From assembly GCA_002429315.1 (NCBI GenBank), contig DIZC01000118.1:16169-21784 (forward strand): a DNA stretch of 5,616 bases. Direction: 5' to 3'. The notes under the pieces were generated by a model, which did no database searches, had not been told where the DNA came from, and saw only the letters and a list, made by a program, of their open reading frames with translations. This DNA is from Alphaproteobacteria bacterium UBA6038 (GTDB lineage: Bacteria > Pseudomonadota > Alphaproteobacteria > Micropepsales > Micropepsaceae). Each line of letters begins with the position of its first letter. The stretch's first letter is position 1. Below are positions 1-5,336 of the stretch, piece by piece. The position numbers were made by a program, and so were the translations under genes.

Positions 1-18
1 GTTCATTCCAAAACAACT

Positions 19-780
19 CTAGCGTCGCGCCACCGCGAACAGGCGCTGGAATGGGAACAGCGTCTTGCCGTCGGGGCGCCGGGGATAAGCATCGCGAAGT
101 CGCGCGCCGTATTCGGACAGGAATGCGCCGCGCTCCTCCGCGTCGAGCGGCTGCACAAATGGGCGCAACCCCGTGCCGCTGACCCACGCAAGGACCGGAT
201 CGTCGCCTTCGAGCACGTGGAGGTACGTGGTTTCCCAAATATCCAGCGACCTGGATAGGGGCGCGAGAATGTCGAAGTAGGCCTCCGGCGTCTCGACATT
301 CACCTGCCGCGCGTTGGCGAGCTTCGCCGCCCATGGGCCGTTCTGCGCCACCTCCCGCATCAACATATGCGACGGCGCATCGAAATTGCGCGGCACCTGA
401 AAGGCGAGTACGCCGCCGTCCGCGACATAGCCCATCAACCGCGGCAGCAGCGCACGGTGGTCCGCGATCCAGTGCAAGGTCGCATTCGAGAACACCACAT
501 CGTATGGGCGCTCCGGCGACCAGGATTCCACATCGCCTTCGATGAACGTCGCGCGCAAACCTGATGCGCGCGCTTTGGCCAGCATCTCGGGCGAGGATTC
601 CAAGCCTTCGATCTCCGCGTCCGGCCAGCGCGCGGCAAGCAGCGCGGTGGAATTTCCCGGCCCGCAGCCGAGATCGATCGCGCGCGCGGGCGCGCGAAGC
701 GGGACGCGGGCCAGCAATTCCATCGCCGGGCGTGTGCGCTCATTGGCGAATTTCATGTAAATGTCAGGGTCCCAGCTCAT
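19..780 (-). CDS. tam: Trans-aconitate 2-methyltransferase (Tam), SAM-dependent
   Basis: This cytosolic class I methyltransferase is expected to transfer a methyl group from S-adenosylmethionine to trans-aconitate. Trans-aconitate forms spontaneously from the citrate-cycle intermediate cis-aconitate and inhibits aconitase, so the enzyme is seen as metabolite damage control. The 253-residue product has the SAM-binding motif IDLGCGPGNST at residues 35-45. An acidic motif II (GLESSPEML) lies near 59-67, EGDVESW at 81-87, and the post-motif SNATLHW at 98-104. The family-specific C-terminal half includes MREVA (141-145), a TGLRPF stretch (203-208) and the terminal PFQRLFAVARR. Length and block order match E. 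coli Tam as I remember it. The ATG at 780-778 shares its A with the TGA of the upstream histidine kinase, so translation is probably coupled. No terminator is visible in the 18 bases downstream. Family is near certain; exact substrate is inferred from homology. Confidence 0.93.
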   Translation of the reverse strand: MSWDPDIYMKFANERTRPAMELLARVPLRAPARAIDLGCGPGNSTALLAARWPDAEIEGLESSPEMLAKARASGLRATFIEGDVESWSPERPYDVVFSNATLHWIADHRALLPRLMGYVADGGVLAFQVPRNFDAPSHMLMREVAQNGPWAAKLANARQVNVETPEAYFDILAPLSRSLDIWETTYLHVLEGDDPVLAWVSGTGLRPFVQPLDAEERGAFLSEYGARLRDAYPRRPDGKTLFPFQRLFAVARR

Positions 781-2219
781 CAGCCCTCCCGGTCGGGAAT
801 TTCAATGCGAAAGGTCGTGCCCTGCGGGCCGGTGGCCATCAACGAGATATCGCCGCCATGCGCGCGGGCAAGATCGCGCGAGATCACGAGCCCCAGACCG
901 GATCCCCCCGGCCGCGCGGTGCCGGCAAAAGGCTGAAACAGCCGCTCGTGTATTTTCTCCGGAACGCCCGGTCCGTTGTCCGCGATGTGGATCAGCACGC
1001 GGCGTCCGTTGCGCGATGCGGAGATGCGAATCTCCGCCGTGTCTTTGCCGTTCACCGCCTCTTCCGCGTTGCGCAGCAGGTTGAGCACGATACGGAACAG
1101 TTGCTCGGGATCGGCATCCACCTGCAGGTCCGGCGGAATCTCATCGACGAGCGAAGGCAGCTTTGTACCGGCATGTTCGGACAGTGCCGTTTCGCCGGCG
1201 TCGTCCACCAGTGGCTTCAAGGCGATGCGCCGCCGTTCGGGCGCGTGCTCGTCGGCGCGGCCGTAGCGCAGCGTGTTGGTCGCCAATGCCACGGCATGAT
1301 CGATGGCGGCAATCAGGCGGGGCGCCAGCCGCTTCACCACCGGATCTTCGCTGGCCGCCAGGCGGTCGGAGGCAAGCTGCGCGCTGGAGAGGATGTTGCG
1401 CAGGTCATGCTGGATCTTTGCCACCGCAAGCCCGAGCGCCGCGAGCCTGCCACGCTGCTGCAGAGAGCCATAGATCTCGCGCTGCATCGAGGCGAGCTCA
1501 CGTTCGGCGATGCCGATCTCGTCATGTCGCCCCGATGCCGCGACGATGCGACTGGCGTCTTCCGGGTTCTCCCGGAAAGAAATCATCGCATGCGTGATGC
1601 GCGCCATTGGCCGCACCAGCACGAAATACAGGCTCAGGAACACGAGCAGCGCCGTCACGGACGACAACAGAAGGGCGAGCAGGGCGGTGCGCCCGGCGTA
1701 GAGGATCAGCGCGGCGTGGATGGAGCGTTCCCCCAGGATGATGTCGATCCCTTCCGCGCCCCTGATCCGGGTGCGCGACATCACCCGCAAGGTGCGCGTG
1801 CCGCCGTTGAACAGGCAATCCATCCCGTAATAGATCTCCTGGAACACGTTGTCGTTGCGCAGGTCGATGGTGAAATCGATCCGCCGCGGCATCTGCGTGA
1901 CGAGAAACAGTTCGTGTTCCTCAGGCCGCCTGAGCACCACCGCACTGGCGCCGGCGCGCATCAGGAGCTGGTCGCGCAAGCCGGCGGAAAGCTTTTCGCC
2001 CGCTGCCTCGGTCAGGGGCAGGATGGCGATCTCGGCGGATTCGATGTGGCCTTGCAGCAGCGCGCGGTGATAGCGGCCCACGGTGGGCGCGAAGATCACC
2101 GCTTCGGTGATCAGCACGTACAGCAGCGTCAGAAGGAGCAGGCGGCCCGAGAGGCTGTGCGCGACCAGCCTCCAGGCATTGCTCACCCTCGCGCGCAATC
2201 GGCCCGGCATCGTCGGCAT
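780..2219 (-). CDS. HAMP-domain sensor histidine kinase, two transmembrane segments
   Basis: This is an inner-membrane two-component sensor kinase that would autophosphorylate on histidine and pass phosphate to a response regulator not present in the window. Numbering from the ATG at 2219 (479 aa): transmembrane helix about 26-46, an extracytoplasmic sensor region about 47-167, a second helix about 175-202 and a HAMP linker about 203-255. The H-box QHDLRN carries the phospho-acceptor His271. The ATPase domain shows the N-box (RNAEEAV, Asn384), G1 box DNGPG (414-418), F-box LFQPF and G2 box GGSGLGL (438-444), so it looks fully active. D at H+1 and N at H+4 fit the acidic-xx-T/N rule for phosphatase activity. 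The start is uncertain: a TTG at 2228 and an ATG at 2210 are also in frame, and none has a clear Shine-Dalgarno. The gene follows the flavoprotein gene by about 55 bases and overlaps tam by one base. Signal and partner are unknown. Confidence 0.92.
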   Translation of the reverse strand: MPTMPGRLRARVSNAWRLVAHSLSGRLLLLTLLYVLITEAVIFAPTVGRYHRALLQGHIESAEIAILPLTEAAGEKLSAGLRDQLLMRAGASAVVLRRPEEHELFLVTQMPRRIDFTIDLRNDNVFQEIYYGMDCLFNGGTRTLRVMSRTRIRGAEGIDIILGERSIHAALILYAGRTALLALLLSSVTALLVFLSLYFVLVRPMARITHAMISFRENPEDASRIVAASGRHDEIGIAERELASMQREIYGSLQQRGRLAALGLAVAKIQHDLRNILSSAQLASDRLAASEDPVVKRLAPRLIAAIDHAVALATNTLRYGRADEHAPERRRIALKPLVDDAGETALSEHAGTKLPSLVDEIPPDLQVDADPEQLFRIVLNLLRNAEEAVNGKDTAEIRISASRNGRRVLIHIADNGPGVPEKIHERLFQPFAGTARPGGSGLGLVISRDLARAHGGDISLMATGPQGTTFRIEIPDREG

Positions 2220-2257
2220 AGAGCACAAAGTCGGGGCGAAATTGAAGCCGCCGCGCC

Positions 2258-2279
2258 GCTAGTGGGAAAACACACTAGC
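2258..2279. repeat. Perfect 7-bp inverted repeat between flavoprotein and kinase genes
   Basis: The arms GCTAGTG (2258-2264) and CACTAGC (2273-2279) are exact reverse complements separated by 8 bases. The right arm contains the TAG stop codon (2277-2275) of the minus-strand flavoprotein gene. In the minus-strand RNA this could form a short hairpin. No T-tract follows it in that direction, so it is not a canonical intrinsic terminator. It could be a weak pause or mRNA-processing hairpin, a palindromic protein-binding site ahead of the kinase gene, or chance. The repeat is seen directly; any function is speculative. Confidence 0.4.
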
Positions 2280-3690
2280 CAAACGCCGAGAGCACGCGCA
2301 CCAGCGTCCGCGCAGCGCGGCTGAAGAGCTTCGGCGCGTAATAGGCTGACGCCGCCCGCCGCGAAATGTCGCTTAGCGTGGGATAGGGGACAACCAGGGC
2401 CGCCATGGCCGACAACTTGCGTTTCTCCTTGATTGCCATCAGCCACGGCAGGATCAGTTCGCCGGCATGCGGACCAACGATGGTGGCGCCGAGAATGGCT
2501 CCGCGCCGCCCCACCACCACCTTGAGGAATCCCTCGCGCTCGCGTTCGGTCACCGCCCGATCGTTGTCGGCAAAGTCGGCGTGCGCCAGCGTGATCCCGG
2601 AGTGCTGCGCGCGCGCTTCGCCTTCCGTGAGCCCGACATGCGCCAGTTCCGGATCGGTAAAGGTCACGCGCGGCACGAGCATGGGGTTGACGTGTGCGGG
2701 CAGCCGGAACAACGCGCTGCGGATTACCAGCGCCGCGTGGTAACCGGCAAGATGGGTGAATTGCGCGCCACCGGCGACGTCCCCGATGGCATAGATGCGC
2801 CGGTTCGATGTTCTCAAGCCGCGATCGACCGAGATGCCTTTGGCGTTGAACTGCACACCGGCGTTCTCCAGCTGCAATGCTCCAATGTTCGGCTTGCGGC
2901 CGGTGGCGACGAGAAGGTGCGACCCTTCAATCTGTTTGCCGTTCGCCAGCTGCAGCCGCACGCCGGATTCGCTCGGCGCGATCGACTCGATCTTTGTATC
3001 TTCAAGCAACCGCACGCCTTCGCGCGCCAGCCTATCGGCAATCAGCCGCGCCGCGCCTTCGTCCTCCCGCGGCAAGGCACGTATCGCTTCAACCATCGTC
3101 ACTTGCGAACCGAGCCGCCGGTGCGCCTGGGCGAGTTCCATTCCGACCGGCCCGGCGCCGATCACGATCAAATGCGGCGGGATGAAATCTTTCTCGAAGA
3201 TGGTCTCGTTGGTGAAGAATGGAACTTGTCCCAGGCCGTCGATGGGCGGCACGGCGGCCCGCGATCCGGTGGCGATGACGAACCGCCGGGCGCGTATGCG
3301 ATTGCCGTCGGCCTCCACGTGCCGCTCATCGAGAAAACTCGCCGCCGCGCGGATTACGGTCACGCCCAGGCTCTCGAATCGCGCCTGCGAATCGTTCGGC
3401 GCAATCGCGTCGATGGCTTCGCGGATGTGCGCGCGCACGCGGACGCCGTCGATCGCCAGGCTGCCGGCCTGCACGCCGAAGGCCGGCGCGTCCCGCACCG
3501 CTTGCGCACGTTTTACCGCGGCGATCAGCGATTTGGACGGAACACAGCCGGTGTTCAGGCAATCGCCGCCCATCTCGCCCTTCTCGATGAGCACCACCTT
3601 GCGGCCAAGCTGTGCGGCGCCTGCCGCCACGCTCAAGCCGCCCGATCCCGCGCCAATGACGCAGAGATCGCATGTCAATGGCTGCGTCAC
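2275..3690 (-). CDS. FAD/NAD(P)-dependent disulfide-oxidoreductase-family flavoprotein (mercuric reductase/lipoamide dehydrogenase-like)
   Basis: This 471-residue protein has the full class I pyridine nucleotide-disulfide oxidoreductase fold. It has an FAD Rossmann motif GAGSGG (13-18) and a redox-active Cys pair in GGDCLNTGCVPSK (Cys44, Cys49). It also has ATGS at 140-143, an NAD(P) Rossmann motif GAGPVG (178-183), ATGRKPN (262-268) and the FAD-ribityl motif AIGDVAGG (301-308). The dimerisation domain spans about 338-450. The usual interface His-Pro with downstream Glu is replaced by PYPTLSD (435-441), so Tyr436 and Asp441 stand in for His and Glu. The N-terminal heavy-metal-binding domain and C-terminal Cys pair of true mercuric reductases are absent. 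Genuine lipoamide dehydrogenase, glutathione reductase or MerA activity is therefore doubtful and the substrate is unknown. The GTG start at 3690 lies in a GTGA overlap with the TVP38-family gene, implying translational coupling. In my recollection of other genomes this flavoprotein type is often adjacent or fused to TVP38/TMEM64 proteins. Confidence 0.93.
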   Translation of the reverse strand: MTQPLTCDLCVIGAGSGGLSVAAGAAQLGRKVVLIEKGEMGGDCLNTGCVPSKSLIAAVKRAQAVRDAPAFGVQAGSLAIDGVRVRAHIREAIDAIAPNDSQARFESLGVTVIRAAASFLDERHVEADGNRIRARRFVIATGSRAAVPPIDGLGQVPFFTNETIFEKDFIPPHLIVIGAGPVGMELAQAHRRLGSQVTMVEAIRALPREDEGAARLIADRLAREGVRLLEDTKIESIAPSESGVRLQLANGKQIEGSHLLVATGRKPNIGALQLENAGVQFNAKGISVDRGLRTSNRRIYAIGDVAGGAQFTHLAGYHAALVIRSALFRLPAHVNPMLVPRVTFTDPELAHVGLTEGEARAQHSGITLAHADFADNDRAVTEREREGFLKVVVGRRGAILGATIVGPHAGELILPWLMAIKEKRKLSAMAALVVPYPTLSDISRRAASAYYAPKLFSRAARTLVRVLSAFG

Positions 3691-4403
3691 GCGGCCCGCC
3701 GTTGGCGAACGCTGCGCCAGATCACCGGCAGGATCGCCAGTGCCGCCAAGCCAAGGAGCGGATACAGAATCTCCGGCCGGAAGATGAGCCGCAGGTCCGG
3801 CTCCGCACCTTCGTCGAACAGTTTTCCAAGTCCGCTGCCGAGACCGGCATAGACGAGCGTTCCAGGAATAATACCGAGGAATGTCGCAAGCACGTAGGTG
3901 CGCGTGGCGACACCCAAAAGTCCTGCCGCGATGTTCACCAGAAAGAACGGAAACACCGGAACAAGCCGGGTGAACAGCACATAGAACAAGGCGTTGCGGC
4001 GGATGCCGTGCTCCATTTTTCGCGCGGTGGCACCCCCGCGGGTGGCGAGAAACGGCGCAAGCGCCGTCTTCGCCGCGAGGAAAATCGCCGTGGCGCCGAC
4101 CGTCGCGGAAACCACCACCAGCGCGGCACCCTCCCAGATGCCGAACAGGAACCCAGCCGCGAGGGTCATCGGCGTGCCCGCAGGAATTGAGCAGGCAACA
4201 ATGCCGACATAGGCGGCGGCAAACAGCGCTGCGGCCTCGACCGGGTGGGCCTGGACGTAAGCATTCAGCGATGCGCGATGCGCCTTCAGCGCGGCGAGCG
4301 TCACCTCATGCTGCAGTCCAAGGGCGAAGAAGGCGGCAAGCCCCGCCAACAGCAGCCCAAGCGGGAGAAATCTCGTCCAGCCCTTGTTCGGAACACCCGC
4401 CAT
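3687..4403 (-). CDS. TVP38/TMEM64 (DedA/VTT superfamily) inner-membrane protein
   Basis: This is a polytopic membrane protein of 238 residues with the VTT (SNARE-associated/DedA) domain. It has a hydrophobic helix at 11-30 and segments around 57-76, 79-112, 140-165, 172-195 and 212-230. The domain signatures are AAGFLFG (82-88), followed by FTRLVPVFPFFLVN (144-157), AGLLGV (160-165) and GIIPGTLVY (177-185). The C-terminus is a basic RSVRQRRAA, probably cytosolic. DedA/VTT proteins have been linked to lipid scrambling or flipping and to membrane-potential maintenance, but the role of this subgroup is not established. I chose the ATG at 4403 because it gives the usual family length and a basic N-terminus ahead of helix 1. 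In-frame ATG 4454 and TTG 4472 would add up to 23 residues unlike membrane-protein sequence. None has a good Shine-Dalgarno. It is the first gene of the minus-strand cluster and ends in a 4-base overlap with the flavoprotein gene. Confidence 0.88.
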   Translation of the reverse strand: MAGVPNKGWTRFLPLGLLLAGLAAFFALGLQHEVTLAALKAHRASLNAYVQAHPVEAAALFAAAYVGIVACSIPAGTPMTLAAGFLFGIWEGAALVVVSATVGATAIFLAAKTALAPFLATRGGATARKMEHGIRRNALFYVLFTRLVPVFPFFLVNIAAGLLGVATRTYVLATFLGIIPGTLVYAGLGSGLGKLFDEGAEPDLRLIFRPEILYPLLGLAALAILPVIWRSVRQRRAA

Positions 4404-4405
4404 GG

Positions 4406-4418
4406 GGCCATAGTGGCC
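4406..4418. repeat. Short inverted repeat GGCCA-TAG-TGGCC just upstream of the TVP38-family start
   Basis: Two 5-base arms with a 3-base spacer lie 2 bases upstream of the chosen ATG (4403) of the minus-strand membrane-protein gene, in the divergent intergenic region. It could be an operator or a small RNA hairpin near the start codon. Such short GC-rich palindromes also arise often by chance in this composition. I could not identify a convincing -10/-35 pair for the minus-strand operon in the 129-base divergent region. Confidence 0.2.
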
Positions 4419-4462
4419 AAACCGGACAAATCCACAATTGGCCCGACCCGCCATAGGCGCCG

Positions 4463-4491
4463 TTGACAGCAAATCGGCCGCTCATTAGAAC
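4463..4491 (+). promoter_or_regulatory. Predicted sigma-70-type promoter of rpmH
   Basis: A perfect -35 hexamer TTGACA (4463-4468) is followed by a 17-base spacer and the -10-like hexamer TAGAAC (4486-4491), which matches TATAAT at 4 of 6 positions. Transcription would start near 4498, giving a leader of about 35 bases with a Shine-Dalgarno before the rpmH ATG at 4533. Strength and spacing fit a highly expressed ribosomal-protein promoter that would also drive rnpA, yidD and yidC. It is predicted from sequence only. Confidence 0.7.
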
Positions 4492-4519
4492 CCCCGCTCC
4501 CGCAAAAGGCCGGAAAAGC

Positions 4520-4524
4520 AGGAG
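4520..4524 (+). promoter_or_regulatory. Shine-Dalgarno of rpmH
   Basis: AGGAG lies 8 bases upstream of the ATG at 4533, an optimal spacing. It is the clearest ribosome binding site in the window and fixes the rpmH start. The downstream genes rnpA, yidD and yidC show only weak matches, consistent with translation coupled to, or lower than, that of rpmH. Confidence 0.75.
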
Positions 4525-4532
4525 AATTCGCC

Positions 4533-4667
4533 ATGAAGCGCACCTATCAGCCGAGCCGGCTCGTGAGAAAGCGCCGACATGGCTTCCGCGCCCGCATGGC
4601 CACCGCCGGAGGCCGCAAGGTGATTGCCCGCAGGCGGGCGAGCGGCCGCAAGAAGCTGTCGGCCTGA
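4533..4667 (+). CDS. rpmH: Large-subunit ribosomal protein L34 (bL34)
   Basis: This 44-residue, highly basic protein is a structural component of the 50S ribosomal subunit. It starts MKRTYQPSRLVRKRRHGFRA and continues with RMATAGGRKVIARRRASGRK to the end KLSA. This matches the near-invariant bL34 pattern MKRTYQPS...RKRRHGFRARM.T.GGRKV...RR..GRK.LSA over its full length. The start is set by an AGGAG 8 bases upstream. The gene is followed after 26 bases by rnpA, the almost universal bacterial partner, and both are probably transcribed from the promoter at 4463-4491. No abnormal residues or truncation are seen. Confidence 0.98.
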   Translation: MKRTYQPSRLVRKRRHGFRARMATAGGRKVIARRRASGRKKLSA

Positions 4668-4693
4668 CGCGCACGACGGAATCCCCACCGACA

Positions 4694-5062
4694 ATGGCGA
4701 AAGTGGAGCGGCTGAGGCACCGGCCGGATTTCCTGCGCTGCGCCCGCGGCATCCGGCGAGTCTCGCCCGGTGTGACCCTCGAGGCTGCGGCGACACCCGG
4801 GGACTTCGCCAACCCGAGCGCGGTTCGCGTCGGCTTTACCGCCACCAAGAAAATCGGCGGCGCGGTGGAACGCAACCGGGCCAGGCGGCGGCTTCGGGCG
4901 GCGGCCGCGGCGCTGCTTCCTCTTTATGGCCTGCCGGGCAATGACTATGTTCTGGTCGCGCGGGCCGGCACGCTGACGCGGCCGTTCGCCGATCTGTTGG
5001 AGGATCTCGCCGTTTCATTGAAAGCCGCGCGCCAGAAACTCGCCGGCGCCGAAGAGTCTTGA
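4694..5062 (+). CDS. rnpA: Ribonuclease P protein component (C5 protein)
   Basis: This protein is the protein subunit of RNase P. It binds the catalytic RNA and helps remove the 5' leader from precursor tRNAs in the cytosol. The 122-residue product fits the family. It has an N-terminal basic stretch KVERLRHRPDFLRC (3-16), a central VRVGFTATKKIGGAVERNR (45-61), and the diagnostic RNR signature in ERNRARRRLR (59-68). A C-terminal half YVLVARAGTLT...F.DL..DL (85-105) completes the fold. The ATG at 4694 has only a weak GGAA about 12 bases upstream, and the frame stays open upstream through all of rpmH. I prefer this start because the protein begins here at the usual distance from the first conserved Phe and the only far-upstream start codon lies inside the -35 box. 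It is followed by yidD after 4 bases. Confidence 0.96.
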   Translation: MAKVERLRHRPDFLRCARGIRRVSPGVTLEAAATPGDFANPSAVRVGFTATKKIGGAVERNRARRRLRAAAAALLPLYGLPGNDYVLVARAGTLTRPFADLLEDLAVSLKAARQKLAGAEES

Positions 5063-5066
5063 CTGC

Positions 5067-5336
5067 ATGAGAAACCTGTTGCGCCGGGTGAGCATTGCCC
5101 TCCTGCTGGCGCCGATCCGGATTTATCGATGGTGCATTTCGCCGATCTTCCCGCCAGCTTGCCGCTTCATGCCGACCTGCTCGGAGTACGCCGTGGACGC
5201 CTTGACACTGCACGGTCCGGTGAAGGGCGCCTGGCTGGCCGGACGGCGCCTGCTGCGCTGCCATCCGGTCAAATGGCTCGGCGGCGCGTCGGGCTTCGAT
5301 CCCGTACCTCCACCGCGACAGAGTAGCCATGGATAA
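5067..5336 (+). CDS. yidD: Membrane protein insertion efficiency factor YidD
   Basis: This is a small inner-membrane-associated protein that assists YidC-dependent insertion of membrane proteins. The 89-residue product has an N-terminal amphipathic or hydrophobic segment (about 4-20). This leads into the family block IYRWCISPIFPPACRFMPTC (19-38), SEYA (39-42), HG.VKG (49-54) and RRLLRCHP (60-67). The terminal FDPVP (77-81) completes the signature; the usual GG(Y/F)DPVP is here GASGFDPVP. Conserved cysteines 32, 38 and 65 are all present. It begins 4 bases after the rnpA stop, with a weak GAAGAG (5051-5056) as a possible ribosome binding site. Its last 8 bases overlap the yidC start, so coupled translation with its functional partner is likely. 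Confidence 0.97.
   Translation: MRNLLRRVSIALLLAPIRIYRWCISPIFPPACRFMPTCSEYAVDALTLHGPVKGAWLAGRRLLRCHPVKWLGGASGFDPVPPPRQSSHG

Noticed and set aside
2258..2279. Intrinsic terminator after the flavoprotein gene
   Set aside because: The hairpin stem is short and no T-tract follows in the minus-strand direction; the downstream sequence is GC-rich.
564..2324. 586-codon plus-strand open frame antisense to the histidine kinase and the end of tam
   Set aside because: The translation is Arg/His/Gln-rich with no recognisable domain, while the opposite strand encodes a kinase with every catalytic box. Long antisense frames are common in GC-rich coding DNA.
2275..3690. Calling the flavoprotein mercuric reductase (merA) or dihydrolipoamide dehydrogenase (lpdA)
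   Set aside because: It lacks the C-terminal Cys pair and metal-binding domain of MerA and the His-Glu pair of lipoamide dehydrogenase. No mer genes or 2-oxoacid dehydrogenase genes are nearby.
2467..3852. 461-codon plus-strand open frame antisense to the flavoprotein
   Set aside because: It mirrors a complete flavoprotein with FAD, NAD and Cys motifs on the other strand. Its own translation is low-information and runs across a genuine gene junction.
4428..4436. AAATCCACA, resembling a DnaA box (TTATCCACA, 7 of 9) near rpmH, a location linked to oriC in some bacteria
   Set aside because: It is a single imperfect match with no cluster of boxes, no AT-rich unwinding region and no dnaA in the window, so there is no basis to call an origin.
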